Shown here: one piece after another, positions 1-6,697 of the stretch
How the letters are laid out: each line of letters begins with the position of its first letter
Numbering within the stretch: position 1 is the first letter of the stretch
Source: Opitutia bacterium
Lineage (GTDB): Bacteria; Verrucomicrobiota; Verrucomicrobiia; Opitutales; JANYDI01
NCBI GenBank assembly: GCA_025363695.1
Contig: JANYDI010000115.1
Location: 1 to 20,132 of the forward strand
Length of the DNA stretch: 20,132 bases
Direction of reading: 5' to 3'
Made by a program: the position numbers and the translations under genes
The notes under the pieces: model-generated
Databases searched by the model: none
The model's input: only the letters and a program-made list of their open reading frames with translations
Told to the model about the DNA's origin: nothing

Positions 1-40
1 AAGCCCCCCACAGATCCCGTTGGGATCGGGGTATGTTTTT
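1..40 (+). repeat. Three-hairpin repeat, truncated copy R1a (C hairpin only)
   Basis: The window opens inside a copy of the dispersed repeat. What remains is the AAGCCCC linker followed by hairpin C: GATCCC at 13-18, loop GTT, GGGATC at 22-27, extended by outer C-run/G-run pairing, then a T-run at 35-40. The A and B hairpins lie left of the window. The orientation (A to C, plus strand) is the one found after gene 3' ends, so it probably terminates a gene outside the window. Confidence 0.75.
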
Positions 41-54
41 TAGAACTGCTTTGG

Positions 55-213
55 AATGGGAGTTTTAGCGGAGGAATTTTGAGTGCGGACAAGGAACCTA
101 GCGCGACGTGTGCTACAGCACTCGAGCGCGAAGGTGACACAGTCCCCACTCAAAAGACCTCGCTAAAACTCCCATTCGGGGATCCTAAGGGGACCATAGT
201 GCCCCTTAGCCCT
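55..213 (-). repeat. Three-hairpin repeat, atypical copy R1b with a giant B hairpin
   Basis: The 16-base arm at 55-70 is exactly complementary to 161-176. Pairing continues inward (TTTTGAGTG at 77-85 with 147-155; GGAC at 87-90 with GTCC at 142-145; ACCT at 96-99 with AGGT at 132-135; GCGC at 101-104 with 126-129; GTGC at 110-113 with GCAC at 118-121). This gives a 122-nt near-continuous hairpin. It is joined at 180-213 to an A-type stem with the usual GGATCCTAAGGGG start, in reverse orientation and with its A end facing yebC. No C hairpin is visible. It occupies the place of the normal short B hairpin and could equally be a structured RNA gene. Confidence 0.65.
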
Positions 214-253
214 TATCTTCCCTTAGCCCTTTTAAACTTTTTTCTTTTTTAGC

Positions 254-282
254 TTGAATAATTCCTTATTTTTAGTTTTCTT
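254..282 (+). promoter_or_regulatory. Weak candidate yebC promoter
   Basis: TTGAAT at 254-259, a 17-base spacer and TTTCTT at 277-282 give a possible -35/-10 pair. The -10-like box ends six bases before the yebC ATG, so the transcript would be leaderless. The -10 is a poor match to TATAAT and the region is T-rich, so chance is a real possibility. The same TTTCTT box follows TTGACA upstream of tRNA-His. Confidence 0.25.
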
Positions 283-288
283 TTCATC

Positions 289-1035
289 ATGTCAGGACAC
301 AGTAAATGGGCTACGATCAAGCGGCATAAGTCGGTGGTAGACGCGAAGCGTGGCAAGATATTTAGCGTGATTGCGAAGGAAATCACGGTGGCGGCGAGCC
401 AGGGTGGCGGGGATCCGGAAATGAATCCGCGTTTGCGGACGCTTTTGCTTAAGGCGAGATCGGTCAATATGCCTGGCGATAACGTGGACCGAGCGATCAA
501 AAAGGGCACAGGGGCTATCGAGGGCGTGTTGATCGAGGAGCTTACCTACGAGGGTTTTGCACCGGGAGGTATTGGTCTTATTATTGAGGTAACTACGGAT
601 AATAAAAATCGTAGTGCCTCGGATGTTCGCAGTACCTTGAGTAAGCATGGTGGCAATTTAGCTACACCGGGAGCCCTTGCGCATCAGTTTCATCGTGTTG
701 GTCAGTTTATTTTGGATAAAAATGCCATAGCCGAAGAAGTCCTGATGGACCTTGTTTTGGAGGCGGGGGCTGATGATGTGGTGAGCGACGAGCATGAATA
801 CGATATCCGTTGCCCGATAGGTGCTTACGATCATCTCTCGCATGCGCTCAGCCAGGCGGGCCTTAAACCTTCGAGTTCGGAGCTGGCTTATATTCCCACG
901 GCGCCCATTACGCTCAAGGAGCTGGATGTGGCTAAAAAAGTGATCAAGCTGATTGATCTTATGGAGGCCATTGAGGACGTGAAAGCCGTCCATTCGAGTA
1001 TGGAAATAGATCCTTCTATCGCTGACCAATTATGA
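289..1035 (+). CDS. yebC: YebC/TACO1 family protein
   Basis: The 248-residue product begins with the diagnostic MSGHSKWATIKRHK of YebC proteins and has the family's usual length. Its three-domain pattern is recognisable, including the conserved GDNVDRAIKKGTG stretch near residues 63-75 and the EVTTDNKNR motif near residue 100. Members were long described as DNA-binding transcriptional regulators. Related work on the family, including mitochondrial TACO1, points to a role at the ribosome in relieving stalls; which applies here cannot be read from sequence. The ATG at 289 is the only sensible start and has no Shine-Dalgarno motif, with a T-rich leader. The stop overlaps the next gene's start as ATGA (1032-1035), so the two are translationally coupled. 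Confidence 0.96.
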   Translation: MSGHSKWATIKRHKSVVDAKRGKIFSVIAKEITVAASQGGGDPEMNPRLRTLLLKARSVNMPGDNVDRAIKKGTGAIEGVLIEELTYEGFAPGGIGLIIEVTTDNKNRSASDVRSTLSKHGGNLATPGALAHQFHRVGQFILDKNAIAEEVLMDLVLEAGADDVVSDEHEYDIRCPIGAYDHLSHALSQAGLKPSSSELAYIPTAPITLKELDVAKKVIKLIDLMEAIEDVKAVHSSMEIDPSIADQL

Positions 1036-1793
1036 ATTTAACGTACTTAGCTTTGTGTATCGCCCTGCCTTTAGTGATAAATGCGCAGCAGGAGGAGCGT
1101 ATTTCAGCGTCTCAGGAGGAGCGTGTCCCATTGAAGCTTCCTTTGGAACGTATCGTTATCCATAACGAAAAGGGAGTCATCCGCATGCGTCCTATCAAGG
1201 AAGGCGAAATACCGACCCTGTGTGTAGAAAAAAAGCATTTTGATCCGAAATACCACAGCTTTAAAATGGTGGAAAAGGAGGGCAAGCTTGAGCTGAAAAG
1301 TGGCCGAAAAAAGACCAAAATGGAAGCCGCTCCTTGTGAGGTCTGTTATGATCTGCGAGTGCCTGAGGACGTGAGCTTTCATTGGGATCAAGGACAGGGC
1401 GTTTTTGATTTCGAAGCTATCAAGGGTAGTGCTGTTTTGAATCTGGGTCAGGGTGAAATCGAAAGCAGCGCCTCGGCTGGAAAGCTGGATATTAAGCTGG
1501 GTCAGGGGAAAATTAAGCTTGAGAAAGTCTCGAGTTCCCTGAAGGTTGACCTTGGCCAAGGCGACATAAGCGTGAGCTGCGTACCTCAGCGCGATGCTGT
1601 TTTGGACGTGAACCTGGAGCTAGGGCAGGGCGATATCACCATAAATGTCCCTGAGGGCACGCGCGTGGCCTCAAAAATGCGCCTATCGCCGATAGTATGC
1701 GAGTGCCAGGGGCAGTTTGAATCGCAAAAACCACAGGTTCGCCTGAAGGGTTCTTTGGGTACCGGGAAGCTACGGCTTGTCAGGAAAGGTTAG
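1032..1793 (+). CDS. Secreted DUF4097-like beta-repeat protein
   Basis: A 253-residue protein with a signal peptide (hydrophobic residues 3-17, probable cleavage after INA at 18). The C-terminal half holds regularly spaced turns of the form LGQG (DQGQG, then LGQG four times, then LGTG), each followed by a short alternating-hydrophobic strand. That is the look of the beta-helix-like DUF4097/DUF2807 family of exported proteins, whose biochemical role is mostly unknown. It contains several cysteines, including an EVC pair region near residue 103. It overlaps yebC by ATGA, so it depends on yebC translation. A hairpin with a T-run follows the stop by six bases. The family call rests on repeat pattern only; the function is unknown. 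Confidence 0.8.
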   Translation: MNLTYLALCIALPLVINAQQEERISASQEERVPLKLPLERIVIHNEKGVIRMRPIKEGEIPTLCVEKKHFDPKYHSFKMVEKEGKLELKSGRKKTKMEAAPCEVCYDLRVPEDVSFHWDQGQGVFDFEAIKGSAVLNLGQGEIESSASAGKLDIKLGQGKIKLEKVSSSLKVDLGQGDISVSCVPQRDAVLDVNLELGQGDITINVPEGTRVASKMRLSPIVCECQGQFESQKPQVRLKGSLGTGKLRLVRKG

Positions 1794-1798
1794 GGGCT

Positions 1799-1838
1799 GG
1801 GGGCGCTTGTCCGCAAGTGTCCCCCTTGGTCCTTTTAA
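1799..1838 (+). terminator. Intrinsic terminator after the yebC operon
   Basis: GGGGG at 1799-1803 pairs with CCCCC at 1821-1825, and CTTG at 1806-1809 with CAAG at 1814-1817, around a four-base loop and a small internal mismatch. A CCTTTT run and A-rich DNA follow. It lies just after the stop at 1793 and before the tRNA promoter. Its GGGCGCTTG wording resembles a decayed hairpin A of the dispersed repeat. Confidence 0.6.
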
Positions 1839-1846
1839 AAAAACAC

Positions 1847-1875
1847 TTGACATGGACGCTTGGGGGTGTTTTCTT
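1847..1875 (+). promoter_or_regulatory. Candidate promoter for tRNA-His and tlyA
   Basis: A perfect TTGACA at 1847-1852 is followed after 17 bases by TTTCTT at 1870-1875, a weak -10. Transcription would start about seven bases before the tRNA. The -35 is convincing; the -10 is not, although the same TTTCTT box occurs at a similar place before yebC. Confidence 0.5.
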
Positions 1876-1888
1876 GATTTTCCATTAT

Positions 1889-1966
1889 GGTGGTTGTAGC
1901 TCAGTTGGTTAGAGCATTGGATTGTGATTCCAAGGGTCGCCGGTTCGAGTCCGGTCTGCCACCCCA
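1889..1966 (+). tRNA. trnH: tRNA-His (GTG anticodon)
   Basis: Full cloverleaf with the extra 5' G typical of tRNA-His at 1889 and an encoded CCA at 1964-1966. The acceptor arm 1890-1896 pairs with 1956-1962 with one T-T mismatch. The D arm GCTC/GAGC is clear, the anticodon stem TTGGA/TCCAA flanks a loop with GTG at 1924-1926, and the T loop TTCGAGT is canonical. TlyA begins only 13 bases downstream with no terminator, so the tRNA is probably processed from a transcript that also carries tlyA. Confidence 0.97.
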
Positions 1967-1979
1967 GGTTTTTTGAAAG

Positions 1980-2726
1980 TTGGCTAAGCGTTTAGATATT
2001 TTGCTGCTCGAAAGGGGCTTGTGTGATTCGCGTGCCAAGGCGCAAGGCCTCATTTTGGCGGGTCAGGTCATGGGTCCTCACGGATGCCTGGACAAGCCTG
2101 GGCGTTTGGTTCCGGATGACCTCGTTTTGACGCTCAAGGAAAGGCCGCCCTTTGTTAGCCGTGGCGGTGAAAAGCTTCAGGGTTTTTTGATGGCTTCGGC
2201 TTGGTCCGTTGCGGGACTGCAGGCGCTGGATATCGGGGCTTCAACAGGAGGCTTTACGGATTGCCTCTTGCAATCAGGGGCTGCTGGCGTGACTTGCGTG
2301 GATGTGGGTTACGGGCAATTACATGCCAGCTTGCGTGATGATCCGCGTGTGACGCTACGTGAGCGCTTGAATGCTCGTTATATCACCCAGGAGGATCTTC
2401 CGCTAAGCGCTTACGACTTTTTGGTGATGGATGTTTCGTTTATTTCAGTGACCAAAGTTTTGCCCGTTGTGTGGCCGTTTTTAAAACCCGGCGCCCGAGC
2501 TGTTATCTTGATCAAGCCGCAATTTGAAGCCGACAAACATGCGGTAAATAAAGGCAAAGGCGTTATTAGTGACGTTGGGCTGCGGCAGAAAATCGTGGAA
2601 TCAATCCAGGAATTTTGCCAAACAACGCTCTTGGGCTGTCATTGTGATCGCGTGGTGCCTTCACCGATTTTGGGGCCTAAGGGGAATCAGGAGTTTTTGA
2701 TGGGGCTTAGGAGAGGATATCATTAA
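1980..2726 (+). CDS. tlyA: TlyA family 16S/23S rRNA 2'-O-methyltransferase
   Basis: The 248-residue product joins an N-terminal S4 RNA-binding domain (residues 2-60, starting KRLDILLLERG) to an FtsJ/RrmJ-type methyltransferase. The SAM-binding loop DIGASTGGFTDC is at 84-95, and the DVSFISV strand and ILIKPQFEA motif follow. K65, D151, K179 and E238 fit the K-D-K-E catalytic tetrad of 2'-O-methyltransferases. TlyA proteins methylate rRNA ribose, and TlyA of mycobacteria affects capreomycin sensitivity. The start is a TTG, chosen because it precedes the AKRLD beginning of the S4 domain; no Shine-Dalgarno is visible. It follows tRNA-His by 13 bases and its last 20 bases overlap the 3' end of the convergent gene on the minus strand. 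Confidence 0.93.
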   Translation: MAKRLDILLLERGLCDSRAKAQGLILAGQVMGPHGCLDKPGRLVPDDLVLTLKERPPFVSRGGEKLQGFLMASAWSVAGLQALDIGASTGGFTDCLLQSGAAGVTCVDVGYGQLHASLRDDPRVTLRERLNARYITQEDLPLSAYDFLVMDVSFISVTKVLPVVWPFLKPGARAVILIKPQFEADKHAVNKGKGVISDVGLRQKIVESIQEFCQTTLLGCHCDRVVPSPILGPKGNQEFLMGLRRGYH

Positions 2727-4299
2727 TAAATTTATCATGGAAAGCTATAGTCCCTTCAAGATACTTTATAGACTGATTTATTGACTTAAGTTGCTGATCG
2801 ATAGCTTTCTTCTTGAGGGAAAGCTCCTCCGAGGTTTTTGGTGTTTTGCCTTTAAGTTTGTTGAGGGCTTTAAGCTCCTTAGCGAATTTATTTTTATTTT
2901 TATCTATACTCTTTAATAACTCGTCATCATTCTTAGGGGTATAAAGATTATCTTTAGGAATATGAGTGTCCTTCTTTGTCTCCTTGGAAGCATCTTCCTT
3001 CGTTTCCTTGGAAGCATCCTCCTTTATTTCAGTGGGTCTAGCTTTATTTTTCTTTATTTCTCTTGTATATAATGTTTTCAATTCTGCAGGTGACCAATGA
3101 ATTTCTTTTACTTTTTCCATGAAGGCTTGATGTTTCTTCTGAAGTGTTTTTGTCTGTTCGTCTATTTGATCATTAAGCACTCCATTGTCAAAACGGTCTA
3201 GCATTTTCATTGCTTCAGTAAAGCGACTCTCAGCGCGTTTAGTGAGTTCTTCAAGTTCTTTGAGTGTTTTCTTCTTTTTGGATGTTTCCGAGATAGCTTG
3301 AAGATCAGCGTTTGCTTTAAGCATTTCCGCGCGGATTATTTCTTTACTAGAAAGATTGTCTGGGAATGCTTTAACTCTGGAAAGCAAGGTACCCTGCTTT
3401 CCTTTTACAAAATTAACAAATGAGGCTCTATACGCAGTGGTTGGCTCCGTATTTTCACTAAATTTTGGGCCAAAAACTTCATCTTCGTCCAACGATTCAA
3501 CCGTATCTACTGTCTTATTGTCACTTCCTTTCGCCTCCTTAAGTCTCTCATCTTCTTTATTTTTCCCCCCTTTTAGAAGAACATCTTTTCTTTTGTCGTT
3601 GTAAGCTTTAAGGGCCTGACTATCTAAGTTCTTTGGGAATGGCTGAACTTCTTTAGGATTGTCAGCCTCTGCCTTTTCAGTACTCTCCTGCTCCTCCTTC
3701 CTCAGCAACGCATTCAAAACCACCTGCAGCTCCACAGGATTTTTTACCTGCAGCAGTGCATCTCTGAAATTTTCTATATTCTTTCTCTCAAGTGGAGCTT
3801 CTTCATCCCTAATTTTTTGATTCAGGCACCCAGTCAGGCTCTCTTTCTTGAGCATGGTGTGGATGTCGCTAAGCTTGAGATCGCCCTTGTGCCTTCCGTA
3901 AGCCTGAGCTTCAAAAATCTCTTTAAAGCTCTTTTTGCCATCCTCACTGAGGCTATCGAAGCGGTTTTTTGAATTTAAAGATTTATCGATTAATTTCTCT
4001 AGCTGTTCGGTGCTCAGCTTCTCAAGCTGCTTTTTTCCATTTTCATCTGGAGTATAGTTTTTAACAAGCGCAAGCGCTGCCTGTTTCTTCTCCTCTCTTT
4101 CGATTCTGTATTCAAAAAGTGACTTAGGGTTGGGAATCACCTTCATGATCGCCCTGAATACCTTGCCAGGTATGCCTTGTTTTACGCTACGTCCAGTAAA
4201 TTCAGGCGCTTGAGTAGATGGGGATGCTTGCGTAGTCTGCGTTGCTGAGGAGGGGCCCTTGATCTTACTGTTACCGAGACTAGAACCGAGACTAGACAT
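2707..4299 (-). CDS. Lysine-rich probable exported/effector-like protein, paralogue of 4309-5967
   Basis: No known family is recognised. The 530-residue protein is hydrophilic, rich in Lys, Glu, Ser and Thr, with long predicted helices and coiled-coil stretches and no classical signal peptide or membrane segment. Residues about 33-205 match residues 28-200 of the protein encoded upstream, with nearly identical blocks such as FRDALLQVKNPVELQVVLN and LNSKN.FD. The C-terminal half is unrelated between the two. It contains a short KEDASKET repeat near residue 430. It is the third gene of a minus-strand operon, nine bases after the previous stop. The Ser/Thr/Pro/Gln-rich N-terminus, low-complexity body and AT-rich composition would suit a type III effector, and a type III gene (sctO) lies in this window; that role is inference. 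Confidence 0.75.
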   Translation of the reverse strand: MSSLGSSLGNSKIKGPSSATQTTQASPSTQAPEFTGRSVKQGIPGKVFRAIMKVIPNPKSLFEYRIEREEKKQAALALVKNYTPDENGKKQLEKLSTEQLEKLIDKSLNSKNRFDSLSEDGKKSFKEIFEAQAYGRHKGDLKLSDIHTMLKKESLTGCLNQKIRDEEAPLERKNIENFRDALLQVKNPVELQVVLNALLRKEEQESTEKAEADNPKEVQPFPKNLDSQALKAYNDKRKDVLLKGGKNKEDERLKEAKGSDNKTVDTVESLDEDEVFGPKFSENTEPTTAYRASFVNFVKGKQGTLLSRVKAFPDNLSSKEIIRAEMLKANADLQAISETSKKKKTLKELEELTKRAESRFTEAMKMLDRFDNGVLNDQIDEQTKTLQKKHQAFMEKVKEIHWSPAELKTLYTREIKKNKARPTEIKEDASKETKEDASKETKKDTHIPKDNLYTPKNDDELLKSIDKNKNKFAKELKALNKLKGKTPKTSEELSLKKKAIDQQLKSINQSIKYLEGTIAFHDKFINDILS

Positions 4300-4308
4300 A
4301 GGGGATGG

Positions 4309-5967
4309 TCAACTTTGTTTCTTTATTTGATCAAGAAGTGCTTGTAGCTTTTGTTCTGCTTCTTTCATGTCTTGTAGCGCCGGTGTTTCAAGGGCCTCGT
4401 TTAGACCTTCTACAGCTTCACTTAGTTTTTTGGCAGCAGCTTCGAGGTCTTCCTTTGGCTTAGGATCAGCTGTGGTAGCTACCCTTCGAGGTATCTGAAG
4501 GATGGCTCTTTGTTTTTGAGGGACATTTCCTGCTGTGCCAATCGCGACATGGGTCTTAACAGCCATTTGGGGGGTGGCACCTGCTGTTTCAGTTGCAATA
4601 TCAATAGTTGATTTTCCCTTGTTGCGTATGGCTGGTCTTGGTTCTTTTTTGGCAGCAGCTTCGAGGTCTTCCTTTGGCTTAGGATTAGCTGTGGTAGCTA
4701 CCCTTCGAGGTATCTGAACGATGGCTCTTTGTTTTTGAGGGACATTTCCTGCTGTGCCAATCGCGACATGGGTCTTAACAGCCATTTGGGGGGTGGCACC
4801 TGCTGTTTCAGTTGCAATATCAATAGTTGATTTTCCCTTATTGCGTATAGCTGGTCTTGGTTCTTTTTGATTCTTTTTATTGCTTACTGAAGGATCTTGT
4901 TTTTGATTACTTTCTTGTGGAATTTTAACAGCAATAAGCTTTGACCTGTGCTCAATAGTGGGTGTTGGAGCGGCAGCGGGAGGGATGGGTGTGTTTAGGT
5001 TAGCTATCGCAGTAGCCAGGTCTTTGGCAGCATTGAGAAGCGCATTTCTTTTTTCTTGGTCGCTTCTTTTGGGATCCCTAGCAGTAGCACGAACATTCTC
5101 AAATTTTTTTAATGCTTTCAGTACTTCTGGACTTGGGGTGTTTTTTTGAGCGATGTATTTGTCGAGCTCCTTAAGAAGTTCCTTTACTTCATCCTTGGTA
5201 TGGAGTGTGGATTCATGAAGGAGGGGTTTATTCGGACCCTGTAACGCTTCCTTAGGATGCTCGTAGCTTATTTTTCCTTGTTCAAGTTTACCTGGACGCT
5301 CAGACGGAGCTGCTGGCTTAGCCTGGGTTTCCCGTGAAGTCAACTTCTTCGTTTTCGGTGAACTTTTTGATTTCTCGGATGTTTCCGTCTTGCTTAACAG
5401 CCCATTTAAAACTACCTGCAGCTCCACGGGATTTTTTACCTGTAGCAGGGCATCTCTAAACTTTTCTATGTTTTTCTTCTTAGATGGATCGCTTTGCTCT
5501 CCCATCTTTTGATTCAGATATCCAATCAAGCTCCCTTTTTTGAGCATGCCCTCGACGTCACCGAGCATGAGCTTCCTATCACTTCCTTGAGGAACTTTAG
5601 CTTTAAGGATGTTGATAAAATCCTCTTTCTGCTTGAGGCCATCAAAGAGGTTTTTTGAATTTAAAACTTTATCGTTTAATTTTCCTAGCTGTTGAGCATT
5701 GAGCTTATTGAGCTGCTTTTTTGCCTGCGTGTCTTTTTCAGGAATATATACCGAAACAAGCTTAAGCGCCTGCTGTTTCTCCTCTTTTTTGATTTTATTT
5801 TCGAAGAGCGATTTAGGATCAGCAATGGCCTTCATCACCGCCTTGAAGGCCTTGCCTGGCGTGAGGCTTTTTTCCACAGCATGCTTCCCAAGCTCAGGCG
5901 AGGAGGCGTCCTTGGGCTGTGTCGTGGGGACGGTGGTTTTGAGGGTGATTTTACCGGGACCGGACAT
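4309..5967 (-). CDS. Repeat-containing probable exported/effector-like protein
   Basis: The function is not recognised. The 552-residue product shares its N-terminal domain (about residues 28-200) with its downstream neighbour, so the two arose by duplication. The central part is Pro/Lys-rich. Residues 369-441 and 442-514 are two nearly identical 73-residue repeats containing KEPRPAIRNKGKST and MAVKTHVAIGTAGNVPQKQR; the DNA copies differ at about four positions, so the duplication is recent. The C-terminus is a short acidic/helical segment. The N-terminus MSGPG resembles MSGIG of the first gene in the operon, a possible shared export signal. Spacing is four bases from the gene upstream and nine to the gene downstream. 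No Shine-Dalgarno is visible. An effector role is inferred from context only. Confidence 0.75.
   Translation of the reverse strand: MSGPGKITLKTTVPTTQPKDASSPELGKHAVEKSLTPGKAFKAVMKAIADPKSLFENKIKKEEKQQALKLVSVYIPEKDTQAKKQLNKLNAQQLGKLNDKVLNSKNLFDGLKQKEDFINILKAKVPQGSDRKLMLGDVEGMLKKGSLIGYLNQKMGEQSDPSKKKNIEKFRDALLQVKNPVELQVVLNGLLSKTETSEKSKSSPKTKKLTSRETQAKPAAPSERPGKLEQGKISYEHPKEALQGPNKPLLHESTLHTKDEVKELLKELDKYIAQKNTPSPEVLKALKKFENVRATARDPKRSDQEKRNALLNAAKDLATAIANLNTPIPPAAAPTPTIEHRSKLIAVKIPQESNQKQDPSVSNKKNQKEPRPAIRNKGKSTIDIATETAGATPQMAVKTHVAIGTAGNVPQKQRAIVQIPRRVATTANPKPKEDLEAAAKKEPRPAIRNKGKSTIDIATETAGATPQMAVKTHVAIGTAGNVPQKQRAILQIPRRVATTADPKPKEDLEAAAKKLSEAVEGLNEALETPALQDMKEAEQKLQALLDQIKKQS
4426..4863. repeat. 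Two-copy 219-bp tandem repeat inside a CDS
   Basis: Positions 4426-4644 and 4645-4863 are tandem copies with a period of 219 bases (73 codons). Only about four base differences were seen, for example GGATCAGC against GGATTAGC. The period is a multiple of three, so the frame is preserved. Confidence 0.9.
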
Positions 5968-5971
5968 GAAA

Positions 5972-6592
5972 TTAATAAGTTTTTAGTTTCTCTTTTTTGG
6001 AGGGGGTGGTTGCAGGTGGGCTTGTCTTATCACCTAACTGTGCGGCTAAATTCAAGCTCCCTTCGCTGCGCTTTAGTTGATCCACCTCTGGTCTTATTCC
6101 TCCACCTACATAAGAGGACTCTGGGCTATGCGTAGGAATCCTTCTAAGAGCAGGAACCTTCCCTTCTCCAGCTTTCTTCGCTGCTTCTCGCTCCAGGCGC
6201 TTCTTTCTTTCTTCTTCCGTTTCCACTGGACCTGCGATTCCCCTGGGTGCCTCATCTATCGGCTTTTCCACCTCTTCTTTTGAGGGTTTTTCGTGCCCAT
6301 AGCCGCCGTATCCGTGTCCATGCCCATGCCTATCGTGTTCAAAAAGACTAATCACCCAGTTAAAAATCGTTTTCACCAACACAAAGGGTGCCTTGGCTGC
6401 TTCAGTTGCTGCTTTTCTAAAGCTGTTGCCCTCAGGCTTTAGTGGATTTTTAGCTTTGCGATTTAGAATTCTTGGCTCAAATATATCATCAAGATTAGCC
6501 TTGCTTTTTGTCTCGCTAGGCTTTGCTTCCTTGCCCTTCAATGCCTTTAAACCCTCAAAAAGCCCCTTAAAAAAACTTCCAATACCGCTCAT
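5972..6592 (-). CDS. His/Gly-rich small protein, first gene of the effector-like operon
   Basis: No family is recognised. The 206-residue product has an amphipathic N-terminus (MSGIGSFFKGLFEGLKALKG), a hydrophobic stretch at about 68-84, a histidine/glycine run at 86-100 (HDRHGHGHGYGGYGH) that could bind metal, and a charged, Pro-rich tail. The MSG(I/P)G start is shared with the next gene, whose ATG lies four bases after this stop. It is one of the few genes here with a purine block (GAGG) at a plausible Shine-Dalgarno distance before the ATG. A promoter lies about 40 bases upstream. It may be a chaperone-like or secreted partner of the two larger proteins; this is a guess from gene order. 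Confidence 0.72.
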   Translation of the reverse strand: MSGIGSFFKGLFEGLKALKGKEAKPSETKSKANLDDIFEPRILNRKAKNPLKPEGNSFRKAATEAAKAPFVLVKTIFNWVISLFEHDRHGHGHGYGGYGHEKPSKEEVEKPIDEAPRGIAGPVETEEERKKRLEREAAKKAGEGKVPALRRIPTHSPESSYVGGGIRPEVDQLKRSEGSLNLAAQLGDKTSPPATTPSKKEKLKTY

Positions 6593-6633
6593 CTCGTCAC
6601 CCTCGTATTTCGTTATTTTTCGCTACAAGCCTT

Positions 6634-6663
6634 ATTATTAGCTTATTTACCTAATACTTGCAA
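6634..6663 (-). promoter_or_regulatory. Promoter of the three-gene effector-like operon
   Basis: On the minus strand TTGCAA (6663-6658) is followed after 17 bases by TAATAAT (6640-6634). Transcription would begin about 35 bases before the ATG at 6592. An 8-base inverted repeat, TTTCGTTA at 6608-6615 and TAACGAAA at 6672-6679, flanks the promoter on both sides and could be a pair of operator half-sites. Confidence 0.5.
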
Positions 6664-6697
6664 ACTATAAGTAACGAAACAAGCAAGAATTGGACCA

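Noticed and set aside
55..176. 4.5S/SRP RNA, 6S RNA or tmRNA
   Set aside because: The conserved SRP tetraloop region, the 6S open bubble and the tRNA-like domain are not seen; the rod merges with a repeat A stem.
249..648. Minus-strand open frames opposite yebC
   Set aside because: They overlap a clear housekeeping gene and have no recognisable domains.
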